From contig NC_135014.1 in NCBI RefSeq assembly GCF_051020955.1, positions 26,773,221 to 26,837,220 on the forward strand: a DNA stretch of 64,000 nucleotides, read 5' to 3'. Of this stretch, positions 47,398 through 58,699 are shown piece by piece. The first letter of the stretch is position 1; each line of letters opens with the position of its first letter. The translations under genes and the position numbers were made by a program. The notes under the pieces are model-generated. The model was given only the letters and a program-made list of their open reading frames with translations, was not told the DNA's origin and searched no databases. This stretch comes from Megalopta genalis. Its lineage: Eukaryota; Arthropoda; Insecta; Hymenoptera; Halictidae.

Positions 47398-47462
47398 TGC
47401 GAACAAAAATGGATAATTTGGGAAGAGGAGATACAATTATTTACGAGTACGAGAGCCACTAA
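47398..47462. mobile_element. MITE relic of the 219-bp family
   Basis: AAAAATGGATAATTTGGGAA followed by GAGGAGATACAATTATT and a degraded CGAGAGCC match one end of the cadherin-intron MITEs. Confidence 0.6.
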
Positions 47463-48472
47463 TTTTGGTACTCGCAACAGTTACCTTGTCACGAAACTTA
47501 CACAAACATTGCCTGTTTTGCCTTTTTTCACAGGCAGGGTCGTCATAGCTCGAGCGAATTTCGAACATTTTTCCTCGATCATCCGTTGCCATTATAATTT
47601 CACAAATATAAAAGAATTCAAACCACACAACTGCGCGAATAATGAGACAAAATGTCTTTCTTCATTGATAAGTTAATTGAATCTATGCCACGACGGTTAC
47701 AAGCTATCATTGAAGTCCAAGTATGAAATTACAACAGTCGTCGTAGACGTGCGCGTTAAATGACCTGCTTTGCATGTTCGTCATACAAAATGACAACCAT
47801 GCTCAGTTCGAATCCCCTGAATTTAAAAAAAATTATTCTCGATTGGTATTTGAATTTCAAACACATGTGGAACACAGCATGGTTGTGTTTCTTCCAACAT
47901 CCATGTTCTAAGTTCGATGTGAAGAGTAAAATCCATCAATGCTTTGTTTATATGTTATATCGAATATACACAATTCAATGATGGAGACAATACTAAATTT
48001 TTTACTATGGTGGACCTTACCAAAATCCTATTGTTTCCGTTACTGCGTTTGTCATAATTTTTAAGGGTTGACATAAGGGTCAATATAAACATAAATTAAA
48101 TTATGTTTAATAAAATTTTATTCGAAGGTTTGGAACTCAATGTTAGGAATTCGGGTTAGGGTTAGGAAATGTATTGTTTCGTGTAGGAAATGTATTATTT
48201 CGAACACAAGTCATTAGTAACGTTTTACCAATCACGGGATAAATAAATAATAAATTACTTCCTATTTATTCTTCTCTAGACTACGTGTTTATTATTTCAA
48301 AAACGCGTCCAACAACGCCCGACACTTTACAATGTTGTACAAACTTGAAAGCAGCTTTACACTCACTCATATCAAATCGTTCTAAGATTTCGTCTATGCA
48401 CACTTTTCGACTTAGGAATACACGTTTGCTCTAATCACGCGAGAATTCAATTCCCAAACAACTTACAGTCGG

Positions 48473-48712
48473 TGCAGAAAGTATTCGCACATCAAGCAGA
48501 TCGAAATTTTCTTGGGGATGTGCATTTTGTAGACCTTGCTTTCTGTAAGTTACTAACTTTTTGTAGAAGTTGCCAAGATCTATAAACTGCATTTTCTAAA
48601 TTTTAGTCACAGCTCAGCCATTGTCCCGAGCAAAATTTAAATCGCTTGACCTAAGCAATTACAAAAATTGTACCGTTTTAAAAGGTGTACGGCATACTTT
48701 GTGCACCGATTC
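48473..48712. mobile_element. Short Tc1-like element relic with inverted ends
   Basis: The left end CAGTCGGTGCAGAAAGTATT and the complement of the right end (ATCGGTGCACAAAGTATGCC) are clearly related inverted repeats about 240 bp apart. The style is Tc1/mariner. I see no transposase open frame; the neighbouring 48.6-48.9-kb frame is not convincing. Confidence 0.6.
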
Positions 48713-49539
48713 TACTCACTTTTTCCAAATCTCTTTCATCTCGAACGCTTCCGACAACTTTCTTTCATTTTATCTCATCCACTCGCTGCCATTCGAAGAA
48801 ATCGTTATACCATTAACATCGTCTCGAATTATTGTCAGTAAACGACACAAAAATATCTCTTGTTTCGCCATGATGCGTATCACACCGGAACACTTCAAAC
48901 GAGTCTGGTAGATATATATATATTGACAGATTTTATACACTATTGTATGGCCAACTGATTTCGCATAATCAGTTCGCTTTTCATAATCTTACTATTTGTT
49001 GGGACGGCGTTACAGCAGCAGAGATGCCGTTATTATGTGGCACCCCGTTACCACATAGTGTACATGGAGCGTCCTGCTATTGTTTTTTCGAAAGCCGTTA
49101 GAGACATTGGAAGATCGTTTCTAGAACAGTCGACGAATTCTTTACGATCCAGTCCCGCGCATCCACAGGTGTACGTCCACACAGGATGAAGTATGATCGT
49201 ATGAAAATGCGTTGTCATTTATTTAATATGCTTACACGTTTTCCAAATAATATAGCACGTGGTCCTGAACTTGAAGCTCTTCTATTACAAGTAATTGAGA
49301 CACGACGTTTAGGAGCTGCAGAGAAACGTATGCGACACAAATCCGGGAGACTTGTTACTGCTAATAAAACTTCCAAAGCTAACATGAGAAACTGTAGAAA
49401 TTCACACATCGTCAGTTGTTAAGGATAGTCCCAACAATAATAACAAGGTAACTCCCATGACCGAGAAGGAAACAGGGCACAATTAAATATGTATGTATAA
49501 AATACAAAAGTGAGGATCGCGACAACTATGATATCAAGG

Positions 49540-49745
49540 ATGACCAAAACCCAAATATATATAGAAGAAGTGAAGGTAGAGAATGGAATAATATTTGGAC
49601 CAACGGTAAAAAGGGAAGATGGACATACACGCTAATACCTGACATTAATACATGGTATAATAGAAAAATAAGAGACTTGTGTTTTCCACCTAACACAAGT
49701 TCTCACTGGTTACGGCGTATTTAACACAAAGACCTGCTGGTTATA
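49540..49745 (+). mobile_element. Non-LTR retrotransposon relic (C-terminal end of ORF2)
   Basis: One frame gives REWNNIWTNGKKGRWTYTLI then PDINTWYNRK; after a frame break comes HLTQVLTGYGVFNTKTCW. The order W..W....KGRWTY.LIPDI..W then LTQxLTGxGxF is that of the C-terminal region of I/R1/jockey-clade elements. Frameshifted and short, so dead. Confidence 0.7.
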
Positions 49746-50696
49746 GACAGACTTTATTTGTAAAACTATGATAGAAAATAATAAAAATTGGCACAAAATA
49801 AACGCATTTCTAATTAAACCCATTGAGTACAAGGATAGGTACGAGAGGAAATTGGAAAGAGAAACGGGACAAGGAGGGTAAGACGGGAAAGGTTATAACG
49901 ATGATAAACTTGATAAAGGACGTAATGACAAACCTGACGAAGGACTTGTCCAACGGATACTCGGGGAAGTAGTATTAAATATAGTGCACCCGAAATCTGT
50001 AACTGTCAGGCAAGACGGCTTGAAGAGCTGAAACTCTGAGGAGGGGTTCAGTGGGTAGGCCGGTTTGTCGAAGAGTCCCAGAAAGGCTGAGAGCGCTTGA
50101 CGCCTCGCCGTGGTGCTTAACGAATTCCCCTCCTCCTGAAAAAAGAAAACAAAAAGGTATAACAATTTTCCAAACGAAGAACTGCAAAATTGTTCAGAAG
50201 ACGTTTCCCTCGCTTCCAGATTTCGGATGTGGTTCCGTCATGAAGATGCTGCCGCCCACAATGGCGACATTCGATGAAAAGGAGAATGTTAATTTTGGAT
50301 CATTGTATCAACCTACAAAAATTATCGCAGGATAAAGTGGTGAAGCATCGAGAGGAAATACTCTGGAAAAAGGATTGCGACGTCGAAGGAGCATTAAGCT
50401 TTAATATTCGGAAAACTGCAGAAAATATGCAATTTGCATTTTGCCGACGCGACACAAAAAATGGGGTACTCGACACATCCGTAATAAGAATGAACTGAAC
50501 AAATTCTTAACGCGCATTTGTAATTTTGTTGCAAAGAAGATTATATAAAACATGTATCATAACAATGAAGACTTGTATAGCAGAAGAATTAAAAAAGTTT
50601 ATTGTATATTGTATAAATATTCGTATCACACAATTAACGATGGTTAATAAATAAATTTGGCTTCCGCTTATCCGCACTTACCAACAACTTCTTCTA

Positions 50697-51749
50697 TTAT
50701 TCATAGCTTTTATGTAGGAAATCTTCTAATTCGATCCTATACAAATCTTTTATACGCTGTAAATCCTGTTTGTTTTCGACTATTTGCAGTTGTTGACCGC
50801 CGCAATTGTTTCTTAAATACGAAGCCTTTCGTATATAATCTTCTAATTTAATTTTGAGCAAATTTTTTATGTGTTGTAGTTCCTGCTCGTTCTTCACTAT
50901 TTGCAGTTGTTGTTCGCCCATCTCATGCTTTATATCTACAAACTTTTGCTCTCGACTGTTTATGATGTTCCTGAGTTCTCTCACACAATTATGATCCTTA
51001 AATTCATTCTTGGGAATAACAAGATTACATCCTTGATTGCAAAGCATAGGTCTTTCAAGATTGTATTCACATTGTTCCAGATGCGATACAAGACTATCGA
51101 GCTTCACTATTGCTTGACATCCGTACATTATATTGTCGCAACTAATGCAAAGACGCGTTAACATATTCCTTAAAATTCGTGGAGCTGCTCTGAGCTGTTC
51201 GGAGGTGATTGGCGTATGATCTATGGGACAAGTGGCTTGTCTCTTCATCCATTCTTTAATGCATGTTCGACAAAAAGTATGCTCACATTCCGGTATCTAC
51301 ATAAATGATATTGAAAATAACTTTCACAATATCGGTCATCTCCTACATAATAACAATACGCAAATATTTAAACAATGTATGCAGTAACAAAGAAAAATTC
51401 CACTACATATTACATCTATCAAATGAATGGATTAAGGAAAACAATGAATGAATGATTACAATGATTCTTACAAAATTAAATGGAGATATAAAAGATATTG
51501 ATGAAGATATAAATAAAGATATTGTTACAAATTAACTAGTTTCATGCCTCTATGTGAAAATAACCTTACTTCTTTTTTTTTATGAGGATACTGTTTTCAC
51601 GTAAAGGCATGAAACTAATTAATTTATATTATTTGCTTCGTCCAAAACTGAAACGATACCTGGATGGGATCCTCCAGTACACCTGAGCATATCACACAAA
51701 TAAGTTCCTGGTCAACTTCGCCTTGAAATCTGTTCACAGAAAATCCCAT
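50697..51749 (-). CDS. NRDP1 (RNF41)-like RING E3 ligase, short form
   Basis: Predicted ubiquitin ligase. Two exons join in phase: 51749-51660 (donor CAG|GTATCG) and 51296-50697, giving 229 residues. N-terminus MGFSVNRFQGEVDQELICVI parallels NRDP1. The RING is C18, C21, C34, H36, C39, C42, C53, D56 (C3HC3D, NRDP1 type). Residues 60-140 follow NRDP1 closely (RILRNMLTRLCISCDN, MYGCQAIVKLDSLVSHLEQC, NQGC.LVIPKNEFKDHNC), the SIAH/TRAF-like zinc region. After that the family's C-terminal substrate/USP8-binding domain is missing (NRDP1 is 317 residues). Instead a coiled-coil segment (QQLQIVxNxQxLQxIKxL) occurs twice, at about residues 157-186 and 196-226. Drosophila elgi is the family member; this is probably a paralogue rather than elgi itself. 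Confidence 0.85.
51528..51625. repeat. Intronic hairpin of about 97 nt
   Basis: In the NRDP1-like intron, AAATTAACTAGTTTCATGCC... is followed after about 25 nt by its complement. The stem is about 34 bp with four to five differences, all transitions. It ends in AT-rich flanks. It could be a MITE remnant or a small-RNA precursor. Confidence 0.7.
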
Positions 51750-52693
51750 TCTGCGTGATTGCTACAATATAGAAACCTGCTTCCACGATAGGCGGGAATA
51801 GGCTGCAACGCGGTGAACGCGGGGTTCAACGGTATAAGTACCTCTTTCTCCTTTGTCATCTGTTAAGGTGTGTTTTCACTAACGTTCGCGAACAGTTCGC
51901 AAAAAGCATTGCTTATTGTTAACGTTAAATTTGTGTTACAAAAGTGATGCACATATACCGCTTACATATATGTATGTAACTAAAAAGTACCACGAGTTTT
52001 TGAGTTATGATTTTGTAACGATACCGACGACTTGTCCAAATCGAATCGCTGTAATGTAATACTGCCCAGTGATGGACCGCATGTGTAACCGGCGATGTAT
52101 CAGCATGGAGTGCATCGGATAGAAAATCGATAATTGACATCCGCATGCATCGGAAAAGACAGGTATGCGTGACAAGGCCTGATGAGCCGCTATTACGTAA
52201 AAATACTTATGTCTATCACTGTCTTTTAACACAATCGCTTGTCATTTTGCTCTACCTCGTCTTATTCGTAAAACATTGCCTTTTATCGATTTTACGAGTA
52301 AATACACCGATATATGTACATATTAACTACATGCGGACACGCGTATGTACAATACCGTTCAAAACCGCAATCCGTACGCGGAACGGTTCAGCACCAACCG
52401 AGTGAGGGAGTGTACGCACGGTTCGGGCATCATCGGTCGGGGCCGAACCGGTCCCAGTAACGCCGGCGAAAGGGTTACCACTCCTATTAGAAATATTAGG
52501 AAGTGGGGAAAGGTGGGTGGCTCGATTTGACCTGCCTAAACGCGACGTGCAGCGTTCCATCGTAATCCAGCGCGTCTTCCTGGCCTTTTATTCACAACTT
52601 TAACGTTAAATATCTCAAAAACCATAAGACAAGATACAGTCGTAAAGTTTGTAGAGAAATACAATTGTTTTTATTCATTTTAACGTCTTGGAT

Positions 52694-54497
52694 TTATACA
52701 ATTTTGTCTGCAAATTGTTCTAATTTAGCTTTATCATCATTCTCGGAAGAGACCATGTCATTAGAAGTAGAAGGGGTAGATGATAGTTGAGACGTAGAAA
52801 TGATACTTTGCGTTATAGATGTAGGTGATGGATAATTGTACATCGAATTCGCAGTTACGGTTGTATTTGTATGCGGATCGTACATACTTTGTCTAATATT
52901 GCAAGTAGGAGTCGAATTAGCGTTTATAGAATGATTAACCGGCATCTGATCGAAACCACCCCGAACGGCATTAAGAAACACACCCATGATCGCGTTTTGA
53001 ATCGCGCACTGTGTAGATTCCGGGAACTTTCTCAATTTAGAGGCAACTAGATTTCCAAAATGTTGCGGATCGTCGTTCGGTAACGAATTCGTTGCGCAGG
53101 TGGCCAATAAATTGAAAGCTGTGTCCAACCGGTGATCTTCTTCTTGTTTCATCCGTTTCTTTCTCGGGTTTCTGTGCGACTGAGACTGAAAAGCTTCCAT
53201 CTCTTCCGGGAATTCTGTATTCTCTCTTACAATCGTATCCTCGATTTGAATCTAAATAGTATTAGTTTCAATTAGTATTGAATTTTAAAACACGTATGTA
53301 TCATGCATGTGCACGTTTGCTGCGACATTACTTCGATGTAAAAATATATGGGGATGTTAATAGAAATTATTATTACTATAGGAAATCACTAACCATTCCT
53401 GATATACGACCTTTTAACCACTTAACGCTTGTATAATGCCCGTGCCCCTGATATTGGCAGACTCAACCCGTCCAAGTTTGTTGCGTGTCTGTGACGTTCA
53501 CGGGCATCGACGTGACGGCAACGTACTTATACACGCTCTCTACTTGTAATTAGTATTTTGTTTACTCTCTCGCGCTGTATGAATTCAATGACAATATCTC
53601 CTATGACATCTCAACGTATTACACCGTCACGCATTTTACGTATGTACATATGAGCCGTTTATTTTGAAAGTGGCATAAGTCGCTTTACCGTAATGTGAAA
53701 AGTGGTGATTTTTTAATGTTTATACGAAATTATTTATACCGAGAAAAATATCAGTATCCTGAGACAACAAATACAAGTAAATCTTCTCGAAAGTCAGCAT
53801 CTATATTTTTAAACGTGTTAAAACGCAAACCCTTAAATATATCGACTTAAAAACAAAGTGACTTACGCCACTTTCAAAATAAACGGCTCATATGTAGGGA
53901 TCTTGGGAAGAAACAAAGGAAACCCCCCACCCCACGGGAATCGAACCCGGGACCTTCGTTTTGTAGTCGACCGACCTACCCACACAGCTACGGAACCCTC
54001 CTAATTTGTCGTCCAAAATCTTTCGTCGTCTCAAAAACCATTTATTGTTCATCTAACTTTCTTCTTTTTAGTAATTTACTTACAGTTTCCATTGCGTCCC
54101 GCGGTTTGTTCTTATCCAATATGAATTTCAAACTGTCGTAGGCGAACCAAGTACTTCTGTATATCTCGTTCGACCCTGCGTAAAAAATGATGCTGTTTTG
54201 TATAGCTTGTACGCGCAGCAGTTTCCGAGCCTGGAAATAAATGCTCGTTAATTTCTCACCTTTACCGGTGCCGATACTCTTTCTGATCTTCATGTTCTCC
54301 CTTCTGAACGACGACAACAAACGTTCCATTTTTCTTCTACATTCGTCCACCGATCTTCCGACCTCTTGGGAAATTTCTTTCCAGGCGTCGAACTTCTTGT
54401 ATTTATTAAAGTGTTGGTAATGCTTGGGATCCCAAATAATATCTCTCTTTTTATATGCATCTATTAATTTCATAGCACCTTCATTGTTCCATTCCAT
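52694..54497 (-). CDS. MADF-BESS domain protein (Adf-1-like transcription factor)
   Basis: Insect-style DNA-binding/cofactor protein expected in the nucleus. Exons 54497-54084 (donor ACT|GTAAGT) and 53251-52694 join in phase, giving 323 residues. The MADF domain is at about residues 6-95 (AMKLIDAYKKRDIIWDP, FDAWKEISQEVGRSVDECRR). The BESS-like segment is at about 197-235 (DDPQHFGNLVASKLRKF, then AIQNAIMGVFLNAV), preceded by a basic stretch RNPRKKRMK. The C-terminus is Ser/Thr/Asn-rich. I chose the ATG at 54497 because the MADF fold starts there; an in-frame ATG at 54668 exists, but the sequence between is a repeat-like GTAAC-rich stretch. Without the splice the first exon would end in a stop at 54042. 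AATAAA on this strand lies near 52,670, just past the stop. Confidence 0.85.
53645..53896. mobile_element. 252-bp MITE in the MADF-BESS intron
   Basis: It starts TACATATGAGCCGTTTATTT and ends with the exact complement; the inverted ends run about 38 bp (also TGAAAGTGGC.TAAGTC). The terminal TA suggests a Tc1/mariner-type target. It is not related to the 219-bp family. No open frame. Confidence 0.85.
53922..54000 (-). mobile_element. tRNA-derived SINE head or pseudo-tRNA
   Basis: On the minus strand GTAGCTGTGTGGGTAGG (A-box-like) is followed by GGTTCGATTCC, a perfect pol III B box, within CCCGGG...CCCG. The would-be acceptor arms do not pair and the anticodon stem is weak, so it is not a working tRNA. 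Spacing and boxes fit a tRNA-derived SINE. A tail is not clear. Confidence 0.65.
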
Positions 54498-54554
54498 TAT
54501 GTAACACTGAGAACGGACGTGTACCTCGCTGGCTACCACAACTAAACTGCCGCT

Positions 54555-54765
54555 CAGGTAACGCGTTACTTCCTTTCGAAGCGGTTCGCAACAAGTAACG
54601 GTATGCGGTAAAGCTGTGTTCACATTTGTTACCGTTACCATGCAAGCCGCATTCTGCTGCCTGCACAATGATGAATCTGGACGGTGATACGTTCGATACG
54701 TTGTGCCGCATACCGTTACTCGTTACACGGATCGGCGAGTAACGGTAACAACGCGCCGTAACAAA
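54555..54765. promoter_or_regulatory. Cluster of GTAACGG / CCGTTAC sites upstream of the MADF-BESS gene
   Basis: Sites: GTAACGCGTTAC (54558), GTAACGGTA (54595), GTTACCGTTAC (54628), TACCGTTAC (54711), CGTTAC (54721), GTAACGGTAAC (54739) and CCGTAAC (54756). GTAACGGTATGCGG and its complement CCGCATACCGTTAC form an inverted pair about 113 bp apart. The cluster ends near a TTAA at 54778. It may be promoter, a mobile element, or both. Confidence 0.45.
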
Positions 54766-54799
54766 TATGGACACACCTTTAACATTCGGACGGAAGGGC

Positions 54800-57028
54800 T
54801 CGGGCCCATTTAGACCCCGAGTGTGAACATCGTTGTTCGACTATCTAATTTCTGACAATGAACCGAAGTGCCTCGAGGGATAAATGATCCTAAGTACACT
54901 TGGTTACGGATATTTTTGTCGAAGAAGGTACAAGTGTGAGACACGAAACGAATATGCTTCACGGTGGAACTTCATTTCTGAAGAAGTGCTTCGAAAATAA
55001 TTGCAATAATTTCATTCATAATTTCATGAAATCATTTAAGATAATACAATGTAACGAGTTCTTTCAAGATTATTATTTGAAAGATAATTATCGAGCTTGT
55101 CTAAGACACAGTTCAGTTATTAAATATCTGTTAACACGATTCCGGTAAATAAAATGTTAGATGAACGAACAATCAGGTATATGAGTCGCCTTATTATGCG
55201 AACCAACTTGTCGCCGGACTGGTTCATACAAATGGAGTTCTACTTTAATCAGCTGCAGCATATTTGGGCATCATTCGAATAACAATTCGCATAAATTCTT
55301 CGAATAAAATTTTGATCGATGGAAGCGTTAATTTAATTCGCAAAAAGGAATATTTAAGGGCTTAATTTAATTAAGGGTTAATCGTGTACAATTACACTCG
55401 TCGGCTAGGACCTAATACATTTACGGTATACCCGTTCAGTAAGAACTTGGCCGCAGGGCAAACGCAGGGTACAATTGGGGCTCTATATGAACGGTATTTA
55501 AAAGAAGAGAAACTAAAAGGTAGGTGCGCAGGTGGACCATGGTTCAGAGAGCACCTGTTCGCGCACCTGTACTCTTGATTCATCACTTCTTTCTTAACTA
55601 TTTATAACTGTTTATTTACCTTGAAATTCTAGTAACATTAGAGACAGAGCATGTATATAGTTATTTAGAGATTGTTGTCCAGTTACTGTTTTCGACAATA
55701 TACGATGTCTAATTTCACAGATAACAACCTTGTCGAGATACGTGGACAACATGAAAAATGATTTGTAGGTAACAAACAGAAAATTGTGTGTATTTACTTG
55801 TACCAGTGCGACATACATTAATGAGTTTTACAGGTTCGATGATATTTATTTAGGTATAAAAATTCAATATTACAATCGTGGGCAAATACTTTTAAATTGT
55901 TAGTAGCGGGATTTTATTAATAATTAATTTTCTACTCAACTTAAAAACCACAACTAACGTAAGAACAATATAAAATTCAAACGAATATAATCCGATCTCA
56001 ATATATTGTGCTAAATGTAAGCATATTATATCAATTAAATCGTTCGACAAAAGAAAAATATTAGGTTTCCTCAAAATTTTTTTTCATAATATACGCGTTT
56101 GATGCTGTCCTACAATAAGGATATACATACACAAATAACACAATCATCTATTTGTTAATGCTTCATTAATTTCCAAGCCTTCACTTGTCCAGGCACACCA
56201 TTGTGTTTCTTTACAAGATTAATCGAAATTCATACTACACACATTAATCGTGTACGAAACGAACATGTATTCGGGACTGTCCAACATAATCAAACAGAGC
56301 AGCGTGTATGTACTCTTTTTTTGTCCACATAAATTGCATACGCCAGCGATATCTTGTCAAATATTCTTCAATAATTGTTTGGTTAGAACGGCGGGGATTC
56401 TAAGAAAATGCTACTATCTCAAGGACTCCACGGGGTCGACAAAGTTTGACGACCACTGGAATGGACGATTGATATGCAGAGATTCACAAGTAGTTGTAGC
56501 ACAGTTACATAAAAAAATATTCAGTGCCCGAACCCGCAGACCGTACCGTTCCGACTCTCTATCGGAAGAATAAAATAATAGATATTTACTTGAACGGCTT
56601 TGCACATGATATCTGTGTGTACTGTTCGAAATGAATCAGCTTTGAGTTCCATTCAGAAGAGCTGCGTATTCTCTGTGACATTTAAGTCCGACACTACGGT
56701 TCCATGACACGGTATCAAATGGATATCGATCCTCTCGACTCTCGGGAACATAACTACCGCGAGCTTTTCCGTCGGTGGGCCGCGAGGTGGAGCCACGGCC
56801 GTCTATTTGTACACAACCGCTCGGCTGAATGGCGGGAGGGCGCTGCTTGCGATCGGGTGCATAAGGGTTTCTTGCACGAAATTGGCCCTCCTCGCGGATC
56901 CAACCGATTACGTTTCCGCCGTGTGACAACGAGAGACAACACGCGGCAAGTGGTTCGTGTGTTGCACCGCGATTCCGGCAACGATGCTGTCCGACCCGCG
57001 ACGTTTCCCATTCATTTAAACGCCGCCG
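54800..57028. other. Interval without a supported gene
   Basis: AT-rich to about 56.3 kb, then CpG-rich. A 64-codon open frame at 55384-55578 has a donor-like AAG|GTAGGT inside but no family signal and no partner exon. Overlapping open frames on both strands at 56.6-57.1 kb reflect the GC content. Confidence 0.45.
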
Positions 57029-57162
57029 ATGTATACCCTCGTCGCTAACCTGGAGACCGGCGACAGGAGCCATGCCGCAGCACAACCCCCAACAGACCAG
57101 GCTGACGACAATGACAGCGATGTATCCTCATCGTCTTGTCAGCTAGGGAACGCCGACAGCAA
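57029..57162 (+). CDS. Likely first coding exon of an unidentified gene (partial)
   Basis: An ATG in good context (CGCCGCCG before it) opens 44 codons plus two bases and runs into a strong donor, AGCAA|GTAAGT. The peptide begins MYTLVANLETGDRSHAAAQP, then an acidic/serine run (DDNDSDVSSSS). Codon use is balanced and the exon lies in CpG-rich sequence, as expected near a promoter. I do not recognise it. The following exons are not identified and may be beyond the window; if unspliced, the frame would stop three bases after the donor, giving a 45-residue peptide. Confidence 0.42.
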
Positions 57163-57265
57163 GTAAGTAAGTAGAGAAACATCAAATTATCCCCCCATGG
57201 CCGGCCACACGTTCCTCGAAACTCCGCTTCCCTAAAATTGTTCTACGATCTCGGATGACATTTTT

Positions 57266-57269
<4 letters not shown>

Positions 57270-57305
<36 letters not shown>
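57270..57305 (+). repeat. (CT)n microsatellite
   Basis: A run of about 17 CT units lies in the intron-like sequence after the candidate first exon; it grades into TGTGTG. Confidence 0.9.
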
Positions 57306-57310
<5 letters not shown>

Positions 57311-58394
57311 CGTTCGTATACCCGCAAAGTGTCAGCCAGCGTGGTTGTTCCATCGGTGCGACGCATTGTCTTCGCTGCGACAGCCGTGAACAATGGATTC
57401 AGTGGGCGAAAAGGAATCGTTATTGGAACGTTCGGCAAACATTGCGACACTTGATTTGTGAAATGAAAATTGCTGCTCGAATTTCTGCGCGTTAATTCGG
57501 TAATAGCGGCGAGGCGATTCGTCGAGCCGTTGCAGCGGCTCTCTCTTGAATCGATCGAGCATTTCTCGCGAGACAATTATTCCGAATCGTTTGAGCGATA
57601 CCTCTGCGTACGGACCGTCTATAAATGTGGTTGTTGAGATGTGCCAATCGGTGCGGCAAGGGGAAAAGGATCAAGATAGTTCGCGAGTTAATGTACATAG
57701 TACGACGTAGACTATATATATACCGCGAGTTTCTCACTATAAATTCACCAAAAGTTCTCCCTATGAAAACGTTGCACCATTCTGTATGCAGAGTTGCAGT
57801 ATATCGGGATGGTTCTCGTGTGCACGATCGTTTTGGTATCGTTGATCTAGTCGACACGGTCGCCTGAACGAGGAACGTCACGCGGCTGAAATGTTCCGCG
57901 AGCAGCCGCAGCCTTTTGTCATTGGCGACTGGAACGAACGTGGGTCACTGACCGGTGAACTCTGACCGAACGTGACGTCATTGATTGTAGGCCCCACGGG
58001 GGAATTTATTTTCGTGTCGTGGCATGGGAGGTGCTGCGGCATCGGACTATTTATGCCCTTTAATTTCTGTCGCGTGTGTCTCTCGTACGAAACGATTGCG
58101 TCAGAGCCACCAAGCTCGGGTGCACACGGGATGACGTTTCGCGTGTCTCTACAAGCACCGATAATGCTATACCGGTAATCCTGTTTTCTCGAACGTGTAC
58201 CGGACAGAGGCGAGCACACACTCTGTTTCACACACGCGATTCCACTGTTCTCTTCACCGATACGTTCTCGCGCGTCGGCAACGACGGTTCCTGTTTTACG
58301 ATTCTCGCTGATCGCGTATGCACCCGCCCATAAGTTACCGAACAACGTTCGTTTCAATAAAATAAAATTTTAAAATTTTAAAATAAAATTTTAC

Positions 58395-58690
58395 TCGGAC
58401 ATTATTGTCTCTATTGTGTTTCGAAATAAGCTGAAAAATGCGATAACCCTAAATGACTCGTGGTTTTTGTTCTCGCGCGTTGCAATATTTTTATTTAAAA
58501 AAAGCGATAAAATGGAACCGATTTTCTGAACGCGCGTCGATTGATTTTCTGTTGCAAGTCGTCGAGTGAACATCGTTTGCTCGCACATTATTGTCTCCAT
58601 TGTGTTTCGAAATAAGCTGAAAAATGCGATAAATGACTCGGGATTTTTGTTTTCACGCGTTGCAATATTTTTATTAAAAAAAGCGATGCG
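58395..58690 (+). repeat. Dispersed direct duplication of about 110 bp
   Basis: CACATTATTGTCTC/TATTGTGTTTCG ... GCGTTGCAATATTTTTATT occurs at 58398-58510 and again at 58583-58690, with a 10-bp insertion difference. Non-coding. Confidence 0.8.
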
Positions 58691-58699
58691 ACGTTATTC

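Noticed and set aside
48621..48911. Protein-coding frame near the Tc1-like relic
   Set aside because: No transposase motif is seen on either strand and the frame overlaps the inverted end of the element.
49186..49422. 78-codon frame just upstream of the non-LTR relic
   Set aside because: It is basic and intact, but I recognise no domain, splice site or family; it may be part of an old element.
53922..54000. Functional tRNA gene on the minus strand
   Set aside because: The B box is perfect, but the acceptor arms do not pair and the anticodon stem has mismatches; a SINE head or pseudo-tRNA fits better.
54498..54668. N-terminal extension of the MADF-BESS protein from the upstream ATG
   Set aside because: The added 57 residues cross the GTAAC-rich repeat cluster and precede the natural start of the MADF fold.
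55384..55578. 64-codon frame with an internal donor-like site
   Set aside because: An antisense frame of equal length is open too, and no partner exon or domain was found.
56636..57085. Overlapping long frames on both strands
   Set aside because: High GC content lowers stop frequency; none shows domain or splice support, and one end overlaps the better-supported exon at 57029.
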